DNA from: Chloroflexota bacterium | GTDB taxonomy: Bacteria > Chloroflexota > Dehalococcoidia > Bin125 | DNA length: 64,000 nt | Direction of reading: 5' to 3' | NCBI GenBank assembly: GCA_009838915.1 | Contig: VXQT01000011.1 | Coordinates: 96,586-160,585, forward strand | Shown here: one piece after another, positions 7,753 to 16,861 of the stretch | Layout of the letters: the number at the start of each line of letters is the position of its first letter | How positions within the stretch are numbered: position 1 is the first letter of the stretch | The notes under the pieces: generated by a model | What the model was told of the DNA's origin: nothing | Seen by the model: the letters and a program-made list of their open reading frames with translations, nothing else | Database searches by the model: none | Translations under genes and position numbers: made by a program

Positions 7753-8676
7753 ATGAGCGACCGCATTGGCATGGGGCTGGCCAACTTTCCCTTCTCCGAC
7801 GTTGCCACGATGTGGCGCTGGATTGACCTCTGCGAAGACAACGATGTTGATTCGATCTGGCAGACCGATCGGCTGATCTCACGTGAGCCGATTCTCGAGT
7901 CGATGACCTTCATGGCGGCGCTGGCGTCGAGGACCGAGAAGCTCAAGTTCGGCATGAACGTGGTCGTCGTCGGCTTCCGTGACCCGCTCGTGCTGGCCAA
8001 GCAGTGCGCGACAATTGACTTCCTCTCCAACGGTCGAATGCTGCCCGCCTTCGGCGTCGGCGGCGCGTTTGCGCCCGAGTGGAACGTGACCAATCGACAA
8101 CTGCGAGGCCGGGCGCCGATCGCCGACGAGATGTTGGACATCATCCAGGGACTGTGGAACGAGGAGTCGTTCACCTATCACGGCGAGCATTTCACGTACG
8201 ACAACGCGACCATCTCGCCGAAGCCGGTGCAGAATCCGCTGCCACTCTGGATCGGCGGACACAGCAAAGCCGCGATACGCCGCACGGCGAGGATCGGCAC
8301 GGGCTGGGTCGCGGGCGTCCAGTCGGCGCATGAGGTGGGACCGATCATCGAGCAGATCAAGGCGGCGCTTGCCGAGGCCGGTCGCACGGATTACGAGCCG
8401 GATCACTTCGGCGCCGGATTCGCTTACCACTTCGGCTCCTGGGATGACGCCGACGTCCAGGACAGCATCACCGCAATCAAACGCCGACTACCGGACGTGG
8501 ATCCCGCCACTTTCTACTCCGTGGGTACAGCAGAGGACATCCTTCACCGGGTCAACGAGTACCGCGTCGCGGGGGTGAGCAAGTTCATCATGCGTCCGGT
8601 TGCGCGCGGCGACGAGGCGATCATGTACCAATCGCAGCGCCTGTTCGACGAGGTGCTGCCAGTCGTGCACGCCTGA
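7753..8676 (+). CDS. LLM-class flavin-dependent oxidoreductase
   Basis: 307-aa bacterial luciferase-like TIM-barrel protein, of the group that often uses F420. Typical blocks are SIWQTDR near the N-terminus, LKFGMNVVVVGFRDPLVLAKQ, DFLSNGRMLPAFGVGG, GRAPIADEMLDIIQGLW, and PKPVQNPLPLWIGGHSKAAIRR. The ATG at 7753 has GAGGAA seven bases upstream; an earlier in-frame start at 7714 lacks this support. It is convergent with the phosphatase gene. Three related proteins occur in the window (29155, 55193 and this one), suggesting diverse flavin/F420 oxidations. Substrate unknown. Confidence 0.87.
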   Translation: MSDRIGMGLANFPFSDVATMWRWIDLCEDNDVDSIWQTDRLISREPILESMTFMAALASRTEKLKFGMNVVVVGFRDPLVLAKQCATIDFLSNGRMLPAFGVGGAFAPEWNVTNRQLRGRAPIADEMLDIIQGLWNEESFTYHGEHFTYDNATISPKPVQNPLPLWIGGHSKAAIRRTARIGTGWVAGVQSAHEVGPIIEQIKAALAEAGRTDYEPDHFGAGFAYHFGSWDDADVQDSITAIKRRLPDVDPATFYSVGTAEDILHRVNEYRVAGVSKFIMRPVARGDEAIMYQSQRLFDEVLPVVHA

Positions 8677-8687
8677 GCGCGTTCCAA

Positions 8688-9677
8688 CTAGGGATACGAC
8701 GGCAGCGGCAGATTCGGGAAGGAGCGCTTGACGCTCTTGACGACAGCCCGCTTCGCCGTCGCAGCGACGCTCTGTTCTTTGCCCAGTGCGCTCGCCGAGT
8801 CGGGCAGCACGTCTTCGTCACCCGCAACCAGCGGATCGCTCCAGCTCCGTAACTGCTCCATTGAGACATGACCGTCGATTCGGTCGCAGAATCGCGTGAA
8901 TCGGCGCCACGGCTCGTCGCTTCGACGCGCCCTGGTGTACACCGCCCGACCGGCGGCGATGCAGAGCGCGACGCCGCCGGCGACATCCCAGATGCGTGAG
9001 CCCTCGAACAGCGCCATCTGCACCGAGCCTTCAGCCGCGAGGGCCAGCTCGGTGGCGGTGCTGCCGAATGTTCGGGCGATGCCGAAACGCCGGCCGGCCG
9101 GGCCGGTCACGCCGCCGGTTCCAGCGGGGACGGTGCTCAATCGAGACGCTGCCTGCAAGTCCGGGCTATCGCTGTCGAAGGGTCTGTCATTGAACATGAG
9201 CGGACTGCCAGCCATGGCGTGATAGACACCGGGCCGGAGAAATCGATTCGAGGGCAGCCACAGAGCTCCGGCGACCGGTCGGCCTCGGTGCAGCACGCCG
9301 ATCGAGCAGGCAAACAGACCGATGCCGTTGATGAAGTTCGATGTCCCATCAAGCGGGTCAATGACCCAGACGATTTCGGCGTCGGTTGGTCCGCCGTTGT
9401 CCCGCTCCTCGCCCAGCACGCCGTGTGTGGGAAAGTGCTGATGCACTTCATCGCGGATCAGATCTTCGATGGCGTGATCGACTTCTGTGACCGGATCGTG
9501 GGCGTTCTGACCTTTGAAGGAGACTTCGATCGTGGCGTGGAAGCGGTCGAGGAGGATGTCTCCGCCCTGCTGCGCCAGCGATCGCGCCGCCTCGGCGATC
9601 TCCTCTAATGCCGACTCCGACAAGTCGGATAGACCCGTTGAATCGTCCGGCGCGGCAGTATCGGTCACATCGGGCAT
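8688..9677 (-). CDS. Inositol monophosphatase family protein
   Basis: 329-aa Mg-dependent sugar-phosphatase-fold enzyme. Metal-binding residues are visible as GEE (E90/E91) and WVIDPLDGTSNFING (D107, D110), with the second signature WDVAGGVALC around residue 230. Family members hydrolyse inositol-1-phosphate, fructose-1,6-bisphosphate, histidinol phosphate or PAP. The N-terminal 20 residues and a C-terminal extension of about 50 residues are additional to the core, so length exceeds the usual 260-280. It ends close to the convergent LLM gene and is divergent from the FIST gene. The particular phosphate ester cannot be deduced. Confidence 0.83.
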   Translation of the reverse strand: MPDVTDTAAPDDSTGLSDLSESALEEIAEAARSLAQQGGDILLDRFHATIEVSFKGQNAHDPVTEVDHAIEDLIRDEVHQHFPTHGVLGEERDNGGPTDAEIVWVIDPLDGTSNFINGIGLFACSIGVLHRGRPVAGALWLPSNRFLRPGVYHAMAGSPLMFNDRPFDSDSPDLQAASRLSTVPAGTGGVTGPAGRRFGIARTFGSTATELALAAEGSVQMALFEGSRIWDVAGGVALCIAAGRAVYTRARRSDEPWRRFTRFCDRIDGHVSMEQLRSWSDPLVAGDEDVLPDSASALGKEQSVAATAKRAVVKSVKRSFPNLPLPSYP

Positions 9678-9734
9678 AGCAGCAGGGTACCCTTTGGACT
9701 GCTACCTGCACCCCCTACGGAAGGGTCCTGTGCG

Positions 9735-10985
9735 ATGTCTAACCTACAGTCAACATCCGGCCGGGCGGAGCGACGATCCACCGGCCCCGGTCAGGCGACG
9801 GTGCGCGCAGGTCGTTCGGGAGCGTCCGCAGCGGTCGGGTTCGAGGCGGAGTGGGAAGCGGCCTGTCAGACGGCGCTCGACGGGATCGATCTGTCCGCGA
9901 CACCCGATCTGCTCCTGGTCTTCGTCGATTCCCGCTTTGCCGGCCACTACGAGCAGATCATCGGTCGCCTCCGCGAGGCCACCGGAGCGCGGCACCTGAT
10001 TGGCGCATCGGGACAGAGCGTGATTGGCTCTTCGCTCGAGGCGGAGGAAGGCTCGGCGATCGCGGCGCTTGGGTTCTGCTTGCCGGACGCCGAGTTCACG
10101 TCGCTGCCGATCGACCCCGAGCGCATGGACGACAGCGTCTTCGCGCCTATCCAGGACGGTCCTGAGGTCTGGCTGATGTTCAGCAATCCGTTCACGATCA
10201 TGACCGACCGACTGGTCGGTCACTTGCAGCAACTGCGCCCGGAGGTCGTGTTGCTTGGCGGGATGGCCTCGTCGCATCGTCAGCAGGAGGGCTGCGCCGT
10301 GTTCATCGACGACCAGGTGCTGATGAGCGGCGCGGCGATGATGGGCCTGAGCGGAGTCTCGGTGCGTCCCGTAGTGGCCCAGGGCGCCGAGCCGTTGGGC
10401 CAGCCCTGGATCGTGACCGAGTGCGAGGCCAACACGCTCAAGACCCTGGGCTCTCGATCCGCGCTCGAGGTGCTGCAGGAGACGCTCTTCGGCCTTGACG
10501 ACGCAACGCGAGATCGGGCGGCGCGCAACCTGCTCGTCGGCCTGGCCATGGACGAGTACAAGGACATCCACGAGCGCGGCGACTTCCTGATCCGCAACGT
10601 CATGGGCGCCGACCGCGAGTCGGGTGTGGTGGCGATCAACGCGATCCCGAGGGTCGGCCAGACGCTGCAGTTCCAGTATCGCGACGCGCAGGCCGCCGAC
10701 GACGATTTGCGCGCGCGCCTCATTGACCTGAGAGAGGCGCTGGAGCCGGAGGAGGAGGTGCTCGGCGCGCTGCTCTGCTCCTGCAACGGCCGCGGCCGCG
10801 GCCTGTTCGGCGAGCCGGACCACGACGCCTCAGCGCTCTCCGAGATCTTCGGTCCCGTACCAACCGCCGGCTTCTTCTGCAACGGAGAGATCGGCCCGGT
10901 CGGAGGCGAGAACTACCTGCACGGCTTCACCGCCTCGATCGCGGTGCTGACGTCGCGCGTGGGAAGCTCAATCGGGTCACAGTGA
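9735..10985 (+). CDS. FIST domain protein (FIST N plus FIST C)
   Basis: 416-aa protein with the FIST N-terminal domain (GARHLIGASGQSVIGSS and the glycine-rich VVLLGGMASSHRQQEG segment) followed by a FIST C-terminal domain (LLCSCNGRGRGLFGEPDHD, then TAGFFCNGEIGPVGGENYLHGF). The C-terminal motifs are nearly invariant in the family. FIST is proposed to sense small ligands, perhaps amino acids, and often accompanies kinases or chemoreceptors; none is adjacent here. The first 35 residues are polar and probably disordered. GGAAGG precedes the ATG. No transmembrane segment is evident, so a cytosolic sensor is likely. Confidence 0.83.
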   Translation: MSNLQSTSGRAERRSTGPGQATVRAGRSGASAAVGFEAEWEAACQTALDGIDLSATPDLLLVFVDSRFAGHYEQIIGRLREATGARHLIGASGQSVIGSSLEAEEGSAIAALGFCLPDAEFTSLPIDPERMDDSVFAPIQDGPEVWLMFSNPFTIMTDRLVGHLQQLRPEVVLLGGMASSHRQQEGCAVFIDDQVLMSGAAMMGLSGVSVRPVVAQGAEPLGQPWIVTECEANTLKTLGSRSALEVLQETLFGLDDATRDRAARNLLVGLAMDEYKDIHERGDFLIRNVMGADRESGVVAINAIPRVGQTLQFQYRDAQAADDDLRARLIDLREALEPEEEVLGALLCSCNGRGRGLFGEPDHDASALSEIFGPVPTAGFFCNGEIGPVGGENYLHGFTASIAVLTSRVGSSIGSQ

Positions 10986-11083
10986 GCGGGAGACGAGCGC
11001 CGGACAGGTCGACTCGCCGGTGCCTTGAACGCTTGTGATCTTGTAGGTGTCTCGCCGGCGATTCACGTGTTCCTGGACTTCGA

Positions 11084-11353
11084 CTAACTCACTCCCCCGC
11101 TGATCTGCGGCACGATGGAGATCTCCGCGCCTTCGGGCACTTTGGTGATCAGGCCGGTTGAGACGACGTCTCCGTTGATGGCGAGGGAGAGGCCTCGGCC
11201 GATTCGGTCTCCGTTGACGAGACGCTCGGCCAGATCGGGATAGCGCGGGGCGAGGTCGCGGATGACCGCCCGAATGTTATGACCCTCAGCCGTCAGGACG
11301 GCCTCGCCGTCGGTGAGGGTCCTGAGCGACTGGGGGACGAGGACGGTGACCAT
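11084..11353 (-). CDS. MoaD/ThiS-family ubiquitin-like sulfur carrier
   Basis: 89-aa beta-grasp protein. MVTVLVPQSLRTLTDGEAVL opens the fold, RLVNGDRIGRG and LAINGDVV are family-typical, and EISIVPQISGG is the C-terminal tail that is normally adenylated and thiocarboxylated. Two residues, Val-Ser, follow the Gly-Gly before the TAG stop, so processing by a peptidase may be required, as for QbsE-type carriers. The ATG at 11353 avoids a repeat-derived in-frame extension to 11437. It is downstream of the molybdenum hydroxylase operon on the same strand, with a repeat cluster between, so supply of sulfur for molybdopterin is plausible but not proven. Confidence 0.8.
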   Translation of the reverse strand: MVTVLVPQSLRTLTDGEAVLTAEGHNIRAVIRDLAPRYPDLAERLVNGDRIGRGLSLAINGDVVSTGLITKVPEGAEISIVPQISGGVS

Positions 11354-11377
11354 GGCTCGAAGAGGATCTGAGGGGAG

Positions 11378-11462
11378 CCCCCCTCTGCCTTCGGCATCTC
11401 CCCCCAGAGGGGGGAGAAAAGAATCGGCTTTCGGCATCTCCCCCCGCTTTGCGGGGGGAGAG
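11378..11462 (+). repeat. Dispersed palindromic element, copy 3 (compound)
   Basis: Two partial copies head to tail. 11378-11417 has GCCCCCCTCTGCCTTCGGCA and a shortened hairpin CTCCCCCC-AGA-GGGGGGAG. 11430-11462 has the TCGGCATCT flank and the hairpin CTCCCCCC-GCTTTGC-GGGGGGAG. It separates the sulfur-carrier gene from the molybdenum hydroxylase large subunit. Confidence 0.82.
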
Positions 11463-11514
11463 TGAAACCAAGTTGCGTTGCCAGCTCCCCCCGGAGGAGG
11501 AACGGGAACGCAGC

Positions 11515-13818
11515 TTAGTCCTCGTCGAGCACGGTGGCGTCGAGGATGGCTCGCGGGGACATCGGCAGCTCGGTCATGTGCACGCCGATCGCGTTGGCGA
11601 TCGCGGCGCGGACTGCCGGGGCCGGCGGGATGATCGGCACCTCGCCGACGCCGCGCACGCCGTATGGGTGGCCGGGATTCGGCACCTCGACGATGATCGG
11701 CTCGATCATGGGCAGGTCGAGCGCGGTCGGCATGCGGTAGTCGAGCAGGCTGGCGTTCTTGAGATCGCCAGAGTCGTCGTAGAAGTACTCCTCGTTCAGC
11801 GCCATGCCGACGCCCTGCGCGACGCCGCCCTGCATCTGTCCCTCGACGTAGGCAGGGTGAATCGCTGTGCCGGCGTCCTGGACGGCGGTGTAGCGGAGGA
11901 TATCCACCTTGCCGGTGTCCGGGTCGACTTCGACATCAACGATGTGCGTGGCGAACGCGGGACCGCTGGAGGTCTTGTTCACGTCGGCGCGGCCGACGAT
12001 GTGGCCGCCGCTGGTCGCGAGCTGGCCGGCCAGCTCCTTGAACGTGAACTGGCGGTCGTTGCCGTCCTCGTCGGCAGGGCCGCGAATGATGGCATCGTCG
12101 CCGTAGGTGACATCGTCGGCCTCGCACTCCCAGACCTGGGCGGCGCGCTGTTCCATCTGCTTGCGGATGTCCATCGCGCATTCGTAGGCGGCCCAACCGC
12201 CGGCGAAGGTCGTGCGCGATCCGCCCGTGACCTGCGTGTAGCCGACGGAGTTCGTGTCGACCACGTGCGGGTGGACGTCGTCGGAGGAGATGCCGAGCGT
12301 CTCGGCGAGCTGCATCGCGATTGAGGCGCGTGTGCCGCCGATATCGGTTGAGCCGAGCACCAGCGGGACGGTGCCGTCGCCGTTGACCTGGGCGTAGGCC
12401 GAGGACTCGAAGCCGATGTTGAACCAGAAGCCCTGGGCGACGCCGCGGCCGCGGTTGGGGCCCTCCAGCTCCGACTGCCAGTGCGGCGATTCCTGAGCGG
12501 CGGTCATGCACTCGACGTTGCCGATCACGCCGAAGGGCATCCCGGCGGCGGTCGTGTTGCCCTCAACGCTGGCGTTCTTGAGCCGCATCTCGAGCGGGTC
12601 CTGACCGATCTGCTCGGCCAGCTCGTTGAGCACCGACTCGGTCGCGAACTCGGCTTGCGGAGCGCCGGGCGCTCGGTAGGCAGCCGTCTTGGGCTTGTTG
12701 ACGACCACATCGTAGCCATCGATTTTCTGGTTCGCGATGTCGTAGGGCGCGAGCGAACACATCGCGCCTGCGCCGACCGGCGAACCAGGGTAGGCGCCCG
12801 CCTCGAATGCCAGGTGGACGTCGGCTGCGGTGATTGTGCCGTCGTTCTTGGCCCCCATGCGCACGCGCATGTAGGTGCCCGAGGTCGGACCGGTGGCGAG
12901 CAGCACTTCCTCGCGGTTCATGGTCAACTTGACGGGGCGGCCGGTCTTCTGCGAGAGCAGCGCGGCCAGCGGCTCGAGGTAGACGGGAATCTTGCCGCCG
13001 AATCCGCCGCCGATCTCCATCGGCGTCACCTTGACCTGCGAGGGCGAAAGCTGAAGCAGGGGAGCGACCGAGTCACGAACCACGAACGCGCCCTGCGTCG
13101 AGGTCCAGATGTCGAGCGTGCCGTCGGCGCGCCAGTACGCCGTGCCGTTGTGCGGCTCGATGTAGCCCTGGTGCGCCATTGAGGTCTCGAACTCGCGCTC
13201 AATGACCACGTCGGCCTCGGCGAAGCCATCCTCGGTGTCGCCCTTGGTGAACTGGAGGTGCGACGCCGTGTTGCTGGCGCTGTCGCTGGTTGAACCGTCC
13301 AGCTCTTTGGTGTGCAGGCTGTCGTGCAGCAGGGGCGAGCCGTCAACCATCGCATCGCGCACATCAAGCACCGGCGTGAGCACGTCGTACTTGACCTCGA
13401 TCAGCTCGAGCGCGTCTTCGGCAATGTGGTGATCGGTGGCGGCAACCGCGGCAACGGCGTGGCCCTTGTAGAGGACCTTGTCCGAGGCGATCACGTTGTC
13501 CAGCACCCAGCGCAGATTGGCGGTGCCTTCGCCGGTGTCGATCTCGGCGTCGGCGGCGCGGGGGAAGTCGGCGTTAGTGATCACCGCCTTGACCCCATCC
13601 AGCGCTTCGGCCTTCGAAGTGTCGATGCTGACGATCCGCGCGTGCGCGTGCGGACTGCGCAGGACGCGTCCCGCGAGCATGCCGGGCAAGCTCAGGTCTG
13701 CGCCGTATTGCGCTGCGCCGGTGACCTTGTCGACGCCGTCGTGACGAATCGGTCGGGTACCGATGACGTTGTACTGCTCGGTTTCCTTGGACTGCGGTTG
13801 CGACTGAGCGGTGACCAT
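11515..13818 (-). CDS. Xanthine dehydrogenase/aldehyde oxidase family molybdenum-binding subunit
   Basis: 767-aa large subunit of a molybdenum hydroxylase. GTRPIRHDGVDKVTGAAQYG opens the ald/Xan dehydrogenase a/b hammerhead domain; Mo-pterin binding segments include GGGFGGKIPVYLEP, TAAYRAPGAPQAEFATES and the C-terminal VRGVGEVPIIPPAPAV, whose Glu is the catalytic base. The active-site loop reads AYRAPGAPQ, not the AYRCSFR of form I CO dehydrogenase, so true CODH activity is unlikely and an aldehyde, purine or aromatic substrate is more probable. Last gene of a minus-strand M-S-L operon, 50 bases after the iron-sulfur subunit. RBS GAGAGGA precedes the ATG. Confidence 0.9.
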   Translation of the reverse strand: MVTAQSQPQSKETEQYNVIGTRPIRHDGVDKVTGAAQYGADLSLPGMLAGRVLRSPHAHARIVSIDTSKAEALDGVKAVITNADFPRAADAEIDTGEGTANLRWVLDNVIASDKVLYKGHAVAAVAATDHHIAEDALELIEVKYDVLTPVLDVRDAMVDGSPLLHDSLHTKELDGSTSDSASNTASHLQFTKGDTEDGFAEADVVIEREFETSMAHQGYIEPHNGTAYWRADGTLDIWTSTQGAFVVRDSVAPLLQLSPSQVKVTPMEIGGGFGGKIPVYLEPLAALLSQKTGRPVKLTMNREEVLLATGPTSGTYMRVRMGAKNDGTITAADVHLAFEAGAYPGSPVGAGAMCSLAPYDIANQKIDGYDVVVNKPKTAAYRAPGAPQAEFATESVLNELAEQIGQDPLEMRLKNASVEGNTTAAGMPFGVIGNVECMTAAQESPHWQSELEGPNRGRGVAQGFWFNIGFESSAYAQVNGDGTVPLVLGSTDIGGTRASIAMQLAETLGISSDDVHPHVVDTNSVGYTQVTGGSRTTFAGGWAAYECAMDIRKQMEQRAAQVWECEADDVTYGDDAIIRGPADEDGNDRQFTFKELAGQLATSGGHIVGRADVNKTSSGPAFATHIVDVEVDPDTGKVDILRYTAVQDAGTAIHPAYVEGQMQGGVAQGVGMALNEEYFYDDSGDLKNASLLDYRMPTALDLPMIEPIIVEVPNPGHPYGVRGVGEVPIIPPAPAVRAAIANAIGVHMTELPMSPRAILDATVLDED

Positions 13819-13868
13819 GGGGGATGTCCTCTCGTGCGGTCGGATCTCGTATCGGTCAGATGGCGCCG

Positions 13869-14348
13869 CTAGACGACGCTCTGTCCGGCCGCCTGCTGGA
13901 CGGCCTTGATGATCTTGTCGTAGCCGGTGCAGCGGCAGAGGTTGCCGGCCAGCCAGTAGCGGATTTCGTGTTCGGATGGGTCGGGGTTCTGCTCAAGCAA
14001 CGATTCCGCCGCGACGAGGAAGCCGGGCGTGCAGATGCCGCACTGGAGCGCGGCCTGCTCGAGGAAGGCGTTCTGCAGCGGGGTGAGCTGGTCGCCCATG
14101 GCCAGGCCCTCAACTGTGCGAATCTCGGCGCCCTCGCACTCGGCCGCCATGACCAGGCAGCTATTGACGATCCGCCCGTCCATGTTCACGCAGCAGGCGC
14201 CGCAGTTGCCGTTGTTGCAGCCCTCTTTCGCTCCGGTCAGGCCGATGCGGTCCCGCAGCGCCTCCAGCAATGAGTCCCGCTCATTGGCGAGGAAGGTCTG
14301 CGACTCCCCGTTGATCGTGCAGTTGACGACGATGTGTTCGGTTGCCAT
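13869..14348 (-). CDS. Molybdenum hydroxylase [2Fe-2S] subunit
   Basis: 159-aa small subunit carrying two [2Fe-2S] clusters. The plant-ferredoxin-type ligands are C44, C49, C52 and C64 (KEGCNNGNCGACC). The second domain uses C103, C106, C138 and C140 (QCGICTPGF and LCRCTGY). Length and spacing are normal for CoxS/XdhC-type subunits. It passes electrons from the Mo site to FAD. It lies between the FAD and Mo subunit genes with 46- and 50-base gaps, in one operon. Confidence 0.94.
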   Translation of the reverse strand: MATEHIVVNCTINGESQTFLANERDSLLEALRDRIGLTGAKEGCNNGNCGACCVNMDGRIVNSCLVMAAECEGAEIRTVEGLAMGDQLTPLQNAFLEQAALQCGICTPGFLVAAESLLEQNPDPSEHEIRYWLAGNLCRCTGYDKIIKAVQQAAGQSVV

Positions 14349-14394
14349 TCAATCGTGTCCTTTGGTGTTGATTCGGATCTGCTGGTTCCCTTGA

Positions 14395-15261
14395 TCAGGC
14401 GGCGCGCTCGGCGGCCTGGCGGATGGTGCGCTCGGTCAGCACGCCGGCGAGGTGCACCCGCTGGCGAATGCTGCCGCGCATGTCGTCGATCGGACTTGCG
14501 GCCGCGCGCGATGCTGCGGCAGCCGCCGCAATTGAGTCTTCGCTGAGCGGTTGGCCGACCAGCGCCTCCGCTGCCTCGGAGACGAGCAGCGGCGTCGGGG
14601 CGACCGCGCCGATCGCGACGCGAGCCCAGGCGACCGAGCCGTCGCCGTTGAGTCGAAGTTGAGTCGCAGCGTTGGTCACCGCGATGTCCATCTCGTTGCG
14701 CGGGATGAAGCGCAGGAAGCGGGCGCCGGAACCCTCGGCGGGCGCCGGGAAGCTGAGGCTGACCACGAACTCGCCGCTGCCCAGGACGTTACGTCCGGGC
14801 GATGTGCAGAAGTCCTCAACCGCCACCGTACGACGACCGTTCGGACCTGCGATCTCTACCTGAGCTTCCAGCACGATCAGCGATGGAATGCCGTCGGCAG
14901 CCGGTGAGGAGTTGCACAGGTTGCCGCCCAATGACGCGCGACCCTGGATTGCGGTGCCGCCGATCAACGAGCAGGAGTCGACCAGGATCGGAAAGCGTTC
15001 GGCGATCGTGTCGTCGCCGTAGATCTGGTAACAGGGCGTTGCCGCACCGATGGTCAGGCTGCCGTCGGCGCCGTGCTGGATGTCGACCACCTCGGGGATG
15101 TGCTTGATGTCGACGAACAGATCGATGTCCCGTGTGCGCTCTCGAGCCTGCACGATGACATCAGTACCGCCGGCCAGCGGGCGCGCGCCGTCGCCGCCTT
15201 CCTGGAGCAGCCGGACTGCATCTTCCACGCTCTCGGCGCGGGCGTATTTGACCGCTTGCAC
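14395..15261 (-). CDS. Molybdenum hydroxylase FAD-binding subunit
   Basis: 288-aa CoxM/XdhB-type subunit. The N-terminal PLAGGTDVIVQARER and the central GGTAIQGRASLGGNLCNSSPAAD contact FAD in this family. A CO-dehydrogenase flavoprotein C-terminal domain follows (ATQLRLNGDGSVAWARVAIG). The start is GTG at 15261, preceded by GAGGAGGCGG at good spacing. First gene of the M-S-L operon. The upstream gap to NhaA is 141 bases and contains a TACACT box that could be a -10. Confidence 0.9.
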   Translation of the reverse strand: MQAVKYARAESVEDAVRLLQEGGDGARPLAGGTDVIVQARERTRDIDLFVDIKHIPEVVDIQHGADGSLTIGAATPCYQIYGDDTIAERFPILVDSCSLIGGTAIQGRASLGGNLCNSSPAADGIPSLIVLEAQVEIAGPNGRRTVAVEDFCTSPGRNVLGSGEFVVSLSFPAPAEGSGARFLRFIPRNEMDIAVTNAATQLRLNGDGSVAWARVAIGAVAPTPLLVSEAAEALVGQPLSEDSIAAAAAASRAAASPIDDMRGSIRQRVHLAGVLTERTIRQAAERAA

Positions 15262-15402
15262 GTAATCCGCCTCCTCATGTTCCGCGCCGGATCGGCGCTC
15301 ATGTACCGATGCAAGGTCAACTGGCGTTCACGTCCTGCGGAGAAGCCAGGACGCTGCATGACCGCAAGAAGTGTAGCGTACGCGGGCAGTTGACCATCCG
15401 AC

Positions 15403-16755
15403 TCAGAAGCGCGGCCTGACCGTGCGCAGCACGGCGAATCCCAGTACCGCAGCCACGATCGATGCAGCGAAGATGCCGATCTTCGCGCCTTCGAGCAGAT
15501 CTTCCTGATCGCTGGCGAAGCTGAGATTAGCGATGAAGATCGCCACAGTGAATCCGATGCCGGCCAGCAGCGCCGCCCCGCCCAGGTGGGACCAGTTGAG
15601 TTGCTGCGGCTTGAAGGCGATGCCGAGACGGATCGCCAGGGCGGAGGCGCCCAGAATCCCCACGACCTTACCCAGGAGCAACCCAAGGAAAATGCCCCAG
15701 GCAATGTTGGAACTGAGTGCTGCGTCGATACTGTCGCCGGTGATGTGAATGCCCGCATTGGCCAGGGCGAAGATCGGCACGACGAAAAACGCGGAGATCG
15801 GCGCCATGGTCTCTTCAAGATGTTCAAGCGGACTGAGGCCTTCCTTGGCCACGTGCTCGATATTGCGCAGGGCCTCGTGCGAGTCGTGTTCGCGTACCGC
15901 CGGATCCGGGTCTTCCTGCACATATCGCAGCCGCTGGAGCAGATAGTCGAATCGACGCGCGATGCCCCTGTCGTCATACAGCGCGTCAGCCGGGACGATC
16001 AGGCCGAGAATCACGCCGGCAAGCGTCGCGTGTACGCCCGCCTCCCAGAGCGTCAGCCAGAGGAACACCCCGCCGACCGCGTGAATGGCCATGTGGCGAA
16101 ATCCCATTTGCTTGAGCAGGAGGAGGAAGCCGATCGCGCCGATCATCCCGGCGATCCACTCCAGCTGGATCGACTCGGAGTAGAAGATGGCGATGATCAG
16201 GATGCCGCCGACATCGTCGGCCACGGCGAGCGTGAGCAGGAACACCTTGAGCTGGACCGGCACGCCCTTGCCGACCAGGGCCAGCACGCCCAGGGCGAAG
16301 GCGATGTCGGTCGCAACTGGTATTCCCCAGCCGGAGCTGCCGTCGCCGCCTGCGTTAAGCGCGGCATAGAGCGCCGCAGGAACGATCATGCCGCCCAGCG
16401 CGGCGACGATGGGCAGCGCCGCCTGGCGTGGATCCCGCAGCTCCCCGTGGGTGAACTCGCGCTTGATCTCGGCCCCGACCACGAGGAAGAACACGACCAT
16501 CAACACGTCGTTGACGACGTGCTGCAGTGACTGATCGAACGACCAGATCGAGAGATCGATGCTGATGTGGGCGTGCCAGAACGCGTCGTAGGAACCGAAA
16601 TCGATGTTGGCCCAGGCCAGAGCGATGGCCGCCGCCACGACCAGCACGATGCCGCCCGCCGCCTCGATCTCCATGAACCGCAACGTCGTTTGCACGACCA
16701 GCCGGCGGAATGGATCGTCGCCCTCGCGCCACCGAGGTCGGAACAGATCAGCCAT
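15403..16755 (-). CDS. nhaA: NhaA-type Na+/H+ antiporter
   Basis: 450-aa inner-membrane antiporter exchanging sodium for protons. Family signatures are clear: VVFFLVVGAEIKREFTHGEL, GGMIVPAALY, GIPVATDIAFALGVLAL with the conserved Asp, and LAVADDVGGILIIAIF with the Asp-Asp pair of the transport site. A long hydrophilic stretch (roughly residues 265-310, RYVQEDPDPAVREHDSHEAL) is inserted in a cytoplasmic loop compared with the 388-aa E. coli protein. It is on the same strand as the molybdenum hydroxylase operon but separated by 141 bases. No NhaR-like regulator is adjacent. Confidence 0.93.
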   Translation of the reverse strand: MADLFRPRWREGDDPFRRLVVQTTLRFMEIEAAGGIVLVVAAAIALAWANIDFGSYDAFWHAHISIDLSIWSFDQSLQHVVNDVLMVVFFLVVGAEIKREFTHGELRDPRQAALPIVAALGGMIVPAALYAALNAGGDGSSGWGIPVATDIAFALGVLALVGKGVPVQLKVFLLTLAVADDVGGILIIAIFYSESIQLEWIAGMIGAIGFLLLLKQMGFRHMAIHAVGGVFLWLTLWEAGVHATLAGVILGLIVPADALYDDRGIARRFDYLLQRLRYVQEDPDPAVREHDSHEALRNIEHVAKEGLSPLEHLEETMAPISAFFVVPIFALANAGIHITGDSIDAALSSNIAWGIFLGLLLGKVVGILGASALAIRLGIAFKPQQLNWSHLGGAALLAGIGFTVAIFIANLSFASDQEDLLEGAKIGIFAASIVAAVLGFAVLRTVRPRF

Positions 16756-16861
16756 GCGGGGCCTTCGCCTTCACCCAGAGTCTCCCTGCTCAGGCGCTGC
16801 GATGCAGTTCTCTAACCGTGAGCATCCTACCGCGCCGCCCGAGGCGGTTGAATGACGAAGC

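Noticed and set aside
12481..13182. Long open frame opposite the molybdenum hydroxylase large subunit
   Set aside because: It is antisense to a full-length enzyme, has Arg/Gly/His-rich low-complexity translation and no recognisable domain; high-GC coding strands create such frames.
11515..15261. Calling the molybdenum hydroxylase a CO dehydrogenase (coxMSL)
   Set aside because: The active-site loop AYRAPGAPQ differs from the CODH form I AYRCSFR signature.
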